Assembly: GCA_025765615.1 (NCBI GenBank)
Contig: JAIVFJ010000022.1
Location: forward strand, 248,001 to 312,000
Origin: Zopfochytrium polystomum
Taxonomy: Eukaryota; Chytridiomycota; Chytridiomycetes; Chytridiales; Chytridiaceae
DNA length: 64,000 nucleotides
Reading direction: 5' to 3'
Part shown: positions 1 through 10,128 of the stretch, piece after piece
Numbering within the stretch: the stretch's first letter is position 1
Layout: each line of letters starts with the position of its first letter
Notes under the pieces: generated by a model
Told to the model about the DNA's origin: nothing
What the model saw: the letters and a program-made list of their open reading frames with translations, nothing else
Databases searched by the model: none
Translations under genes and position numbers: made by a program

Positions 1-1185
1 CAGCAGCCACCGCACGACCTCGGCGTGGGCGTGGCGCGCGGCGACGTGCAGCGGCGTCCAGGCGAGCGGGGCGGCGCTGCGCGCGTTCGGGTCCGCGGCG
101 CCGCGGCGCACCAGGGCGGCGGCGGCGGCGGCGTGGCCGTTCTGTGCCGCGACGTGCAGCGGCGTCCAACCATCGGCAGGCTCGCGGGCGGCGGTGGACG
201 CGCCGTGCTGCAGCAGGCGCGTGCAGACGTCGGCGCGGCCCGTCTGCGCGGCGAGGTGCAGCGCGGTCCAGCCGCTGGCCGTCACGGCGTTGGGGTCCGC
301 GGCGGCGGCGGCACCGCCGGGTTGGCAGAGGGCCTGGACAACGTCGGCGTGCTCGTTTTGGGCGGCGAGGTGCAGGGGCGTCCATTTTTGATGGGTTGCG
401 GCGGTGGGGGAGGCGCCGTTTTGGAGCAGGCACCTTACGGCCTCGACGTGGCCGTTCTTCGCGGCAAAGTGGAGCGGCGTCCAGCCGTCCGTCTCAGCGG
501 CGTTTGCGTTTGCGCCACTGGAGAGTAGCTGCTTGACGACTTCGAGGTGGCCATTCTGCGCGGCGGTGTGCAAGGCCGTGAGGCTGGTCGAGTTTTCGGC
601 GTTGACGTAGGCGCCTTCGTCCAGCAGACACTTTACAAACTCCAGGTGCCCGTTCATGGCAGCCACCATCAGCGGCGTCCACTTTCTCTTGTTCCGAGCG
701 TCGACCGTCACGCCGTGCGTCACGAGCAGTTTCGCGCAGTCGACGTGCCCATTCCGAGCGGCGCTGAAGAGCGGTGTCGTCTTCTTGACGGTCTCTGCGT
801 TCACGTTGGCGCCGTGCGCGATCAGGTAGGCGGCGATTTCCGCGCGCCCGTGGCGCGACGCGACGTGCAGCGGTGTCCACAGTTCGTTGTCACCGGCATT
901 TACGTCGGCGCCACGGAGTGTCAATGTTTCCACTATTGACAAGTGCCCGCTCCTCACTGCGTGGAAAAGGGGCGTTCGCTTTTCGGCGTCCTCTGCCTTG
1001 GCGTTGGCACCGTGCTCCAAAAGCCACTTGACAACGTCGAGGTATCCATGGTCGCAAGCGATGTGGAGAGGAGAGTTCCCCGCCTCGTCGGGTTGCGAAA
1101 GGGATTTTCCTGTCGCACTAAAGTATGCCGGCAGTTCTGCAGGGTCACGCGGAAGGCTATCGCTTGTAGCTGAGACATCGACACC
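1..1185 (-). repeat. Run of at least 11 ankyrin repeats within the NLR-like gene
   Basis: Tandem 33-residue ankyrin units read continuously on the minus strand. Their starts are recognisable as NSPLHIACDHGY, RTPLFHAVRSGH, WTPLHVASRHGR, TTPLFSAARNGH, WTPLMVAAMNGH, LTALHTAAQNGH, WTPLHFAAKNGH, WTPLHLAAQNEH, WTALHLAAQTGR, WTPLHVAAQNGH and WTPLHVAARHAH. The last five are the most alike and the most GC-rich, which points to recent expansion at the C-terminal end. Confidence 0.9.
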
Positions 1186-4100
1186 CTTCGATGAGGTGGA
1201 ATTTACGGGGCAAATCATTTAAATCAAGCAGGAGCAAGGGGGAATGAAAAAAAAATTCAAAAAACAAAGAGAAACCTACCGCCTGCTTTACAAACTCCAG
1301 TATTTGCGATCTACATCCCCAGTCCTGAGCCTTTTTCCCATCGGAATCCTCTAGATTAAAGTCGGCTCCCCTGCGAAGCAGTACGGCGACCGCGTCAGCG
1401 TGGCCACCTTTTGCCGCAATGATCAGTGGCGTCCTGTTCTTTTCGCCCCACTGCATCCGGTCGCCGCGCGTCGCCCCACGACAGTTTACGTCTTCCCCGC
1501 CAAAGCTGATCAGGGCGTCGCACGCCAGCGCAAGTCCACGTCTGGCGGCTTCGTACAGCGGCGCCGACGGGAACGCCCTGAGCCGGCCCGCCTCGACGAC
1601 GACGGCCTTCCCGTTGCCGCTCTTGACGGCCCACTCTACGAGCCACTCGGCGCCGTGCAGGATCCCCGCGCAGAGCGCCGCCGCACCAAACTTGTCGGGC
1701 TCGCAAAACGCCTGCCACTCGGCGGTGGCTAGGACGGCGGCCTCGCCCGCTTCAACGAGGTGGGCCTGCCAGTGCTTGAACGCGTACTGCGCGGCCGGGT
1801 TGTCGGTGGTGAAGCCGGCGGATCCGATGAGGGCCTCGTACTTGTTTTCGATGGATGACGCGTGCTGCAACATGGTACGAAGGCAGGCGACGACCATGTC
1901 TTTGCGAGCTTCGGGCAAGTGGATGTAATATTTTCGGTCGGCGCATCGGCTGCTGGAGACGAGGTGGTCGGCAAGTGTTTTGTGCATCAGCTTTATCTTG
2001 CCTTCGTCGCTCATGTCCAGGATATGGTGAACCTGCACGTAGAAACACACGAAGACAACAACAGAATTTAAGGACCAGTGGGGGGATGGTCACGGCGTGG
2101 CATGGGGGACCAACCTGCACCAGAACTTGTCCGACAACATGAGGAGGTACGTCCAAGAGCTCAGCGACAATATCTTGGGTTAAAGGCTCCTTTGCGGGCA
2201 ACACAATCTTCATCACCAGCCGAAAGCTGTTCCCGTCGACCCTGGATCCTCTGAAAAATCGCTCGTACACGCCGTCCACTCCCGAATTGAAGGTCTGGAG
2301 CTCCTCCAACATTTTTTCGGCGGGGACGCGCTTTAGCTGGTCGCACGCCAGCCGAGCAAACTGGAAAATCCCAGACGAGCGCTGGAATATCTCGGTGCAG
2401 ATTGAGTCCAAAACCGACGGCCGAAGGTCCGCCTCGGAGAGTTGCGCCTTGACGACCATGTCCATGTCCTTTCGGTTCTCGGTGTTGTCTGGGATTAGGA
2501 GCACGGAGTCGAGTTTTCGCATGGTGTGGAATATGTCTTGTTCCGGGCGCCCGGTCGTGAAAATTCTTACAAACGGTGGCAGGTCTTTGCCCTCGTTCGA
2601 CAGCAACTCCAAGAGCGCCCTACGATCTTTGCTGTCGGGGAGCCCGCATTCGTCCAGAGCGTCAATCACCAAGAGAACGCTCTTTTCCCTGTCCGAAGAA
2701 TCCAATTGTTCCAAACCGCCAACAATAAGCTTCTTAAAAGCGTCTAAGGGGTTTTGAAAAATGCTAAACTCCCCAGCAAGCACGTTCGATTCATCCTCCG
2801 CTTGCTGTAGTTTGCAAAAGGTCTTGAAGGAGGGAAGCACTTGGCAGAGGCCGTACACCATTGTAGCCACCAAGCGTGCTGGACTGCAGGTTCCCACATC
2901 ATCATGGTGACAGAATATGATGGATCCAAGGACGTATATTTGCGGCAGATTTTGGCTGACCAACCACGCGATGACAGACTTGCCCAGTCCAGCTCCGCCG
3001 TTCAGCCACAAGACACTGGACTTTGAATCGGCCGAAAGCAACCACTGATTCACTTTTTCCACATAAAATTTGCGCGTTCCGGGAACGTAGGCCTTTGCGT
3101 GTTTCTCCAAGTCCATAGAACAGTCCACGGGATTGAGCCACACTTTGAGGGCATCGACTGGGGCTGGAGGTGCTTGTGATAAGGCGGTATCAGTGGATAA
3201 GGTGACATTCAGGGGAGCAATTCTGTGCCGTATTTGAAAGGCCAATTGTTCGATTTGAGTGTTCCACTCGGTTGATCCGTACTTTCGACCTGCAAGGTCA
3301 ACATAGAGCAGACTGGGTGCAGATGATAACTATTAGTTTCGTTGCATCCTCCATCGCAACTTACCCAGCTGTCATCGCGAAAACCTCGCCTTTTGCATCA
3401 TCCCCAGGCTTAAGGAGCCGTATAGGAACCTTTGCCTTCTTGCGATCCTTTGCGTATCTGATTTCAAGCAAGCAGTTTTCTGATTTCTGGGAAAATTGAT
3501 TGCTCCGTTGGAAGGAAAGCAGAGTCATTCGAAATTTTTTTACTTCACCTGGTAGTCTAGAGTGAGGACGGGAACAAATGTATGGCTCATGTCGATTCCC
3601 TCCGCCATGGCGTCACTGATGGATCCCTTCATGTCCTTGACATCCATCCAAACCTCCATATCGTGCTTCTCAGTTAGATCTTTGTAGATATTCTGAACAA
3701 TGTGCTGACAATTCCACCTGAAGTTATTAGACAAACCCCAGTCGATTATTGCGACAATGGAACACTCACTGGTAAGACAAGAATGCGTGGTATGCCTTTG
3801 CAGGTGGATTATTCTGGGTCCGGGCGTTGGTCGGGATCGGCTGATTCTGTTCCGGGGCTGACTGAGTCCGGGAAAGTTTTGGTCTGACGTGAAAGCAAGC
3901 CATTTCCTCGAAAGTGGACTTTTGAATCATGGCACCGACGATCTTTGGGACGGCTGTTAGGTTCCGCAGCTTGCCGTTATTCTTCTGCAAGATCTCCACA
4001 TCTTGGTTGAGGAACAGGTCGGTGTTGCTGTGGATCTGATCCAAAAAATGGTGGGTTAGCGGCCCACGGGATTCAATGCCGCCTCCAGCACAAGCATTAT

Positions 4101-4258
4101 CGGGAACAGAAAAGAAATGGGCGGCCCTCACAGCAGCTTTGAGATCGTCGAGGGTCGGCGACGAGAGAACAAGAACCTTGCGTTGTCGGATCGTCAGGGT
4201 ACTGGACCTCGATATAAAACTCGCTGTCATCCAGCGAAACGACACCGTTGGACGACAT
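1..4258 (-). CDS. TIR-NACHT-ankyrin NLR-like receptor (C-terminus beyond the window)
   Basis: STAND-type receptor predicted to sense a ligand through ankyrin repeats, oligomerise by its NACHT ATPase and signal through TIR. Exons by splice consensus: 4258-3770, 3717-3549, 3486-3365, 3289-2115, 2032-1280, 1185-<1. Residues ~1-150 hold a beta-grasp-like start (SEFYIEVQYPDD). TIR lies at ~155-260: AFLSYQWN, EVWMDVKDMKGS, SENCLLEIRYA. NACHT has P-loop GGAGLGKS near residue 358 and Walker B LLVIDALDECG near 470. One isolated repeat (RTPLIIAAKGGHADAV) precedes an intron, then at least 11 ankyrin repeats of the type GWTPLHVAAQNGH run off the left edge. One extra base near 4180 and one at the GGG near 3364 break the frame; skipping either restores it. 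Start ATG is the first that opens the beta-grasp frame. Domain calls are firm; the innate-immune or allorecognition role is inferred from family. Confidence 0.85.
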
Positions 4259-5500
4259 GACTGATCGCTGTGCGGGCACCGTCGTGGCTTAAAAGCAGTC
4301 GGGACGACGAGGAGGAGGCGCCTATCCGCAGCGATACCGAGGCCCGATCGATCGTATCCGCGTAAGGGAGAGCCTCGTCTTGGCTGGCGCGTGAAAGTGG
4401 CGCCTATTTGCCGGCGTGGATGGGACAGGGCAGCTCTCCGTAAAAGTGTCTTCTCTCTAAAGTGCCTCCCCAAACGGACAGACCACCTATTGCCGACCCG
4501 TCGGTTGCCGGGGCGGGCGCTGGCGGGTGCTTCGCGTGCAGTGGGGGCAGTCGACCACCAAGCAAGCTTGGGCGACCGGCTGTTTGGAGAAGTTAAGGGC
4601 TTTGGTGCAGGTGGGCAAGCAACTGCGGCAAAGAAGATTTCCCACCGTGCGGTTTTCACGCAACAAGCCAAGAAACTCTGAAGCACGCCGTGGTGGGAAC
4701 AAAACCCTTGTTCTTACGCCCTTTCCCCCGACAGTGTCAATTGCCACGCCCCTCCGTGTGGCGCGACGCGCCCGCACGCACCAGAGAGTTTGTGCTACTG
4801 AAAAAAGGGGACTCTCGTCGTTCTCATCACGTCACCGCCAGTCGAAGAAGGCTCGAGTAATAGTAACTCAGAACCACTACTCATCGGCTCGTCCTGCTCA
4901 CGCGACCCCAACACATACAAAACACACGGCCTCTTTGTCTCTGGTCCAGGCAGTTGTTTGCATGAGCCCGAAATTCTCCCAACACCAAAACAGTCGGCCC
5001 GCTCAGAAATAAATAACAACCAGCGGCAAGCCCGTGACGAACTACCAGAAAAAAAAAGGAAAAAAAAAAAAAAAGCCCGCGTCAAGCTTCGCTACGCGCG
5101 ACGCTAATTTAGGCCGGGAAATTCCGAGTCGCGGGCGGATCCTCCCCATTGCGGGTTGGCCATTTTACTATGGGAAAGAACTTTCTTCTGGAGAGAGACA
5201 CATATAGTAAGAGAGAGAGAGAGAGAGAGAGAGACAGATGCAACAAACACCAAGCCCAGGCAGGGTTCCCAGGGGTTGAAAGGAAATCACGCAAAAAAAA
5301 AAAAAAAAAATAGAACAAAACAAACAAAAGAATCAATATTCGCGCGCACACACTATATAAATCCGTCGCCCCGTTTCGCAACCTTTCAGTCTGTCTTCCG
5401 AACCCACAGGTTTGGGTTCCCCTCCCAAAACAAGTCATCGCAACATCGCCACCCACGCTCGACAACAAAAAGAATAAAAACAAACACCCTCAAAAACAAG
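4259..5500. other. Intergenic, no gene supported
   Basis: Lies between the NLR-like gene (start 4258, minus) and the 3' end of the serine-rich orphan (5501, minus). It holds poly-A tracts near 5059-5074 and 5294-5311, a GA dinucleotide run at about 5211-5234, and a TATATAA string near 5353. Open frames here show no domain or family resemblance. The part next to 4258 should carry the NLR promoter. Confidence 0.6.
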
Positions 5501-8500
5501 TCAGCCAAAGGAATACGGCGGCGTCACGCCCTGAAACATGCTGGTGAAGCGCCGAGATTGCCCTGCCGCTCCCGTCGCCCCCGCCGGACCACCGCCCACA
5601 CCCGCGACGCCGACCCCGCCCACGCCATTCACTACCGCAAACCCGACGCCGCCACCCGCTGCGTCACCAAGGCCACCAGCACCACCCAAGCCACCCAATC
5701 CTCCCCCGCTTACCCCTCCGCCGCCACCCACACCGCCACCGCCACCAGCACCGCCACCGCCTGGGCCGCCGACGATCCCAACCCCGACCATGCTCATGCC
5801 CATCCCCATCCCGACGCCCATCCCGAGGTTCATGCCCATCCCCATTCCCATCGCCATCCCGGGCAAGCTCTCCTGCACCTTGCGCTGGATCCAGTACTCG
5901 CGCAGCGCGTCCAGCCGCGCCTTGTAGTCGGCGTAGTTGTGGTGCACCTCCAGCGGCCCGCCGCCGTCAATGTCCGCCCACTGCACGCTCTTGGCCGGCG
6001 GCTGCGATGGATCCAGCGTCGACGATGATGCCGACGACGACGACGAAGATGACGGCGCCGGTGTATGCTGCGGATGCGGGAAAGGATACCCTGAGGACGG
6101 CGAGGACGACGACGACACGGCATCGAGCGGCGGCTGCTGGAGCGGAGACGGCGGGAGGGTGTGTGCGTGTGCGTGTTGAGCGTGTGCGTGTAACAGCGAC
6201 GGCGACGGAGTGGATCCCGCCGATGCCGGCGATGACGACATTGTGGTGCCAAGAGACAAAATGGAAGACATGTCCGGCGGCCCGTCCGCGATCTCTGCGA
6301 GGAGGAGAGCGAGGTTCGGGTTCTTTGGAAGCAGGGCCGCCGGCGCCGCGGCTCCTGCTGCTGCTGCTGCTGGCGGTGCTGCCGCTCCGGCCGGCGACCC
6401 CGCCGATAACGCGGCCGTCGTCCGGTACAGAGAAGCGCGCTGGCGCCAGTCCGGAACCGCGGTCTGGCCTACCGTCACGGACCCCGGCCGCGGGAGCAGG
6501 TCAAACGCCGGGTTGCTGGTGCTGCCCGCGAAATCGCTGCCGGACCGCAACGAGGGTGGAAGGAGCGCGTCGGTGGAGGTCGCGGAGGACGCGACGGACG
6601 AGGTTTGAGACGCGAGAGTCTCCGACGACGGCGGCTTGCGCACGTGCCCGGCTGCGGGATGCAGCAGCGGTGGCGGCGTCGCCGTGGGGGACGGAAGCGC
6701 CGCGCCTCCGGGCGTTGCGCCCATAAACGGCGGTGATGTCCGGCGCATCAGCATTTCCGGAACGGGCGGATCCCGCAAAAATGGAGGCAGCCGCTCCTGA
6801 TCCCGATCGCGCGATTGCTGGTGCTGATACTGAGACCGACTCGGTTGGCTGCCGGCCGCGGCACTTGCGTTGCGTCCGTCGAGAGCAGGGGACCCGTTGC
6901 GCAGAATGTTACCCACGCTCGTCATCCTCTTATTGACTCCATCCGCTGCTGCTGCTGTCTTCTTTTTGCTGGCGCCAAACAGGCTGCGGCTACGAGACCC
7001 GCTGTCGTACTCGTCAGCGTCAGACGAGGACATGTCCGAGTAGACCATCCCAGAGCCAGCTGCCGCGGATCCGTCTTCGCCGTCAATCATTTCGTTGGAC
7101 GCGGTGAGAAGCTCTAACTTCTCCACTAAGTCTTCGTTCTCAGATTTGAATTGCTCCAACGTTGACCAGCGCGTGCTCGTGACGTGATCCAAGTCAGCAA
7201 CTTTGGACGCTTCAGCGTCCTCTTCCGTGGAGCAATCTGTGGACGAAGCAGGAACCGTTGACAGCGGAGCTTGCGACGGTGAAGGGGATGATGATAGCGC
7301 ATGTGGTGAGGAGGAGCCGCGATCGGCTGGCTTCGTCGATACTACAGAGGCAGGGTTTTTTGAAGACCCCCCAGAGTGCGGTGACGGTTTGCTTGTGTTT
7401 GAGCTCGATGGAAGGTGGGTACTAACATCCTTCTTGAGTTCCCACCCAAGTGTGTCGTCCACATCCCCGGATGCAGCCATCAGACTGGCTATTACCTCAG
7501 GAGGCCGCCTAATGCCGTCCATACGATCTGCCTCCATGGCGTACCGAATGAGAGCTGCCCGTCGCTCGTCTGGCGTTGGATGACTCGAAGACAAGCCACT
7601 CTCGTTTCCGTCCAGAGACCGCCGCCCCACCGCTGATTTCGGAGACGGAGTGTCAGTGTTTGCAGTTTCCGCTTCGTTTCGCCGCAGCACTGTCGCCAGA
7701 TCCACTCTTCCAATCATGCTGTTGTACATGGTGTTGCGTATCAGCAGGGCGCGCGCCTCACGTTCCTCCTCCGTTCGTTGGTTCGCGGAGGCACTGCCTT
7801 TTCCGTCATGTGACTGTGGGGGTGCCGCCGGCCGGCCAGATTTATCCTTCATGTTGTCGGCTGAGGTCCTTTGAGGCAAGAAGAACTCGGTTAACGTCTT
7901 GGCCCGCGACGCCGGCAGGTGTTGCTGCGTCACGCTCGACGAGCCATTAGATGACAGGGAGGACGTTGGTGATGGCGGCACGGGCGATGGCGCTGTCCGT
8001 GATGATTTGGAGCTGGAGGATGATGATGATGGCTGCACGCTCAGAGGATTTGGTGGTGCCCCAGGTTGTCCGTCTGGTCCGTCCGGCAAAGATACCGATC
8101 GATTTCGAAACAGAGAGGACCACCCGAATGCTGAAGCGTGCTTCTTCTTGGAGCTGCTGGCTGCTCCGCTCTTTGAGCTCGTGCTGCTGCCACTTTTACT
8201 TTTCGTCGGCGTCGTGGATGAGCTGGCACTGCTGCTGCTGGCTGTGCTGAGTGAGGGCGACGACCGAGACGCGCCAGTGAGGGAGGCGGATCTAGAGATA
8301 GCGCCGGCCTGAGGGCCAGATGAAAGCGGGGATGAGGCTGGTGCGGAGGACGAGTAAGAGGGGGACAAGGCGTAGTGCGGGCGAGGCATCGACGACGACG
8401 ACGACGATCCTGCCCCCCATGCAGCCGACGGACTGGCAGCAGGAGACTGGAGGTCAGCCGGGGAGGGTGCGTCGCCGATGCCGCCCGCCAAGGCGGCAAC

Positions 8501-8605
8501 CACAGAGCTGCTGGAGGCGTTGCGGGAGGCAATGTCAGCGGCGGCGGACTGTGGGTAGGTGGACAGGAGATCGTCCAGGCTCCTGCGGCGCTGCCCCGAA
8601 GTCAT
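5501..8605 (-). CDS. Serine-rich low-complexity orphan protein, 1034 aa
   Basis: Uninterrupted reading frame from an ATG at 8603-8605; no intron needed. I do not recognise the family. Most of the chain is Ser/Pro/Ala-rich and probably disordered. Three islands look ordered: an N-terminal RRRSLDDLLSTYP, a middle stretch with RALLIRNTMYNSMIGRVDL and RRAALIRYAMEADRMDG, and a C-terminal piece with KSVQWADIDGGGP and ALREYWIQRKVQE. After that comes a Met/Gly tail (GMGMGMNLGMGVGMGMG), Gly/Val runs and a last segment ending MFQGVTPPYSFG. The SLDDLL-type and short helical motifs with Ser-rich linkers suggest a regulatory or scaffold protein carrying phosphosites, but that is a guess. Codon use and GC are high like its neighbours. 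The proline-rich plus-strand frame opposite the tail is a shadow of the Gly run. Confidence 0.8.
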   Translation of the reverse strand: MTSGQRRRSLDDLLSTYPQSAAADIASRNASSSSVVAALAGGIGDAPSPADLQSPAASPSAAWGAGSSSSSSMPRPHYALSPSYSSSAPASSPLSSGPQAGAISRSASLTGASRSSPSLSTASSSSASSSTTPTKSKSGSSTSSKSGAASSSKKKHASAFGWSSLFRNRSVSLPDGPDGQPGAPPNPLSVQPSSSSSSSKSSRTAPSPVPPSPTSSLSSNGSSSVTQQHLPASRAKTLTEFFLPQRTSADNMKDKSGRPAAPPQSHDGKGSASANQRTEEEREARALLIRNTMYNSMIGRVDLATVLRRNEAETANTDTPSPKSAVGRRSLDGNESGLSSSHPTPDERRAALIRYAMEADRMDGIRRPPEVIASLMAASGDVDDTLGWELKKDVSTHLPSSSNTSKPSPHSGGSSKNPASVVSTKPADRGSSSPHALSSSPSPSQAPLSTVPASSTDCSTEEDAEASKVADLDHVTSTRWSTLEQFKSENEDLVEKLELLTASNEMIDGEDGSAAAGSGMVYSDMSSSDADEYDSGSRSRSLFGASKKKTAAAADGVNKRMTSVGNILRNGSPALDGRNASAAAGSQPSRSQYQHQQSRDRDQERLPPFLRDPPVPEMLMRRTSPPFMGATPGGAALPSPTATPPPLLHPAAGHVRKPPSSETLASQTSSVASSATSTDALLPPSLRSGSDFAGSTSNPAFDLLPRPGSVTVGQTAVPDWRQRASLYRTTAALSAGSPAGAAAPPAAAAAGAAAPAALLPKNPNLALLLAEIADGPPDMSSILSLGTTMSSSPASAGSTPSPSLLHAHAQHAHAHTLPPSPLQQPPLDAVSSSSSPSSGYPFPHPQHTPAPSSSSSSSASSSTLDPSQPPAKSVQWADIDGGGPLEVHHNYADYKARLDALREYWIQRKVQESLPGMAMGMGMGMNLGMGVGMGMGMSMVGVGIVGGPGGGGAGGGGGVGGGGGVSGGGLGGLGGAGGLGDAAGGGVGFAVVNGVGGVGVAGVGGGPAGATGAAGQSRRFTSMFQGVTPPYSFG

Positions 8606-10128
8606 AGTTCGAGGAGCCCGAGTGAGCCGTCGGTGGGCGTTGGATGAGGAAGCGGGCCCGAGACAGCAGGAACGAGACGCTTATTCAACGCTCTGCAACT
8701 GGCTGCTGGTGTGCGGCGGTGCGGTGGTTGAGGCGGATCGGGCTGTTCAGGCGACGTTGAGAGAGCCTGGAGGGAGGGAGACGGAGGGCAGTCACAAAAA
8801 GGCCAAAAGGTCGTGTGGTGGGGTTTTTGCTGCAACAGGATTGGAAGGGAGAGGACAAATGAAACATCAAATGAAAAGGAAAAGAAAAGAAAAGAAAAAA
8901 GAAAGCAAAAAACAGGAAGGACAGATTTTGTGGGTTCATTTTCCTTTTTGGTGCACTGCAGTTCGTGCATGTATATGTGTGCCAGGGGAGGCAGACTGAC
9001 AGACAGACAGACTGCTGCCACGGTCTGTCTGTCGGTCAGTCCGTCCGTCTGACTGTCCTTCTGACTTTCTGTCTCTCTGCCTGTATCGTTGCTGTCATAA
9101 CTTCGAAACAGGCCACATGTCTTGCTTGCTTCAGGCGACTGAGCAGCGCGTGGGCGAGTGGCTCGCCTGCTGTGTGTAATTGTGGGATGAGAGAGCACGG
9201 TATCGAAGATCGGCGAGACGGGTGAAGAGGCAGCGGCTCACTCGATCTGCCGGTTCGTGCTATGCTGGGACCACCTTATCGAGAATCTGCCTGCAATGCA
9301 CGCACCTGCACGGAGCGCGGGCGTCAGTCGTTATCTGGTCGGGTTGCTTCGATGATGTGGACAGTGCTGCTACAAGAATGCCTCGCTGCATTTCTTCGAC
9401 ACCACCTTCTGAATGGGCGCAGTTTTTGAGAAAATTCACCTCTCGTCTTAGGCACTGGACGAAAGCACTCCACTCCTTCCCCTGCCACCGCCTCCATTGA
9501 TATCCGATCTGCAGGAATTGGGTCGTCCTGAGGGGGTGGTCACTGTCATCGAAGCAGACTTGTCACGAGTATGAGCGCCAAGAGAAAAACTTGCAACACC
9601 AAACGAGACCTCCCCTCCCACAGCCTTCGAGGTTGGCCCCTCATCCAGGTAATGAAAACCGAAGTGGCTTATAATGCCAACGCATCCGCGGATCGTTTTT
9701 GCCAGAGGATGAGAGATGGGTCTATTTATATGGGCATATCGAGTAATAAACAATCCCGTTGCGTGGACCCCAAGCCCAACCCCCATCGTGGCGCGAACTG
9801 CTCCAAGAGAAGCCTTGGTGGCATATTGCAGTGTTTGTCCAAACTTGCCACACCATCTTACTTGGTCAACCAGCACCCTAATCTTGAGAGAGCCGTAGCA
9901 GATCTGGCTAAATAAAGGCCGATCAAGTGATCTCGACTAACGTCTCTTGTCAGCCTCGATCTAACCAGCTTAATATCAATTCCAGACCATTCGACGCCTC
10001 CACTCCAAGCGATACTTAACTTGACAAAGGGTTCGCTCCGATAGAGCTTTTTTTGCCGTCTTCATGTTGGTGTTTCGTTTCTATCCGTCCTTGGTTTCCT
10101 GCCACCCTGACTGGATTCGGATCTAGTG
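8606..10128. other. Intergenic between divergent genes
   Basis: Separates the serine-rich gene (minus) from the RS/RD gene (plus), so both promoters should lie here. A GACA/CTGT-rich segment at about 8995-9060 contains complementary halves (gacagacagacagact against ctgtctgtcggtcag) and could fold back. A minus-strand frame at 9448-9876 has no ATG start and no recognisable domain, though a good donor (CAAG|gtaaga) near 9860 leaves open a small spliced gene. Confidence 0.5.

Noticed and set aside
1419..1928. Plus-strand frames opposite the first NLR gene
   Set aside because: GC-rich antisense shadows; the minus strand encodes ankyrin and NACHT motifs with proper splice sites.
5538..6028. Proline-rich plus-strand frame (PPPPPTPPPPPAPPP type)
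   Set aside because: Exact antisense of the glycine-rich tail of the 1034-residue minus-strand gene.
9448..9876. Minus-strand 142-codon frame
   Set aside because: No ATG start, no domain, and a splice donor at its beginning. Too weak for a gene call.
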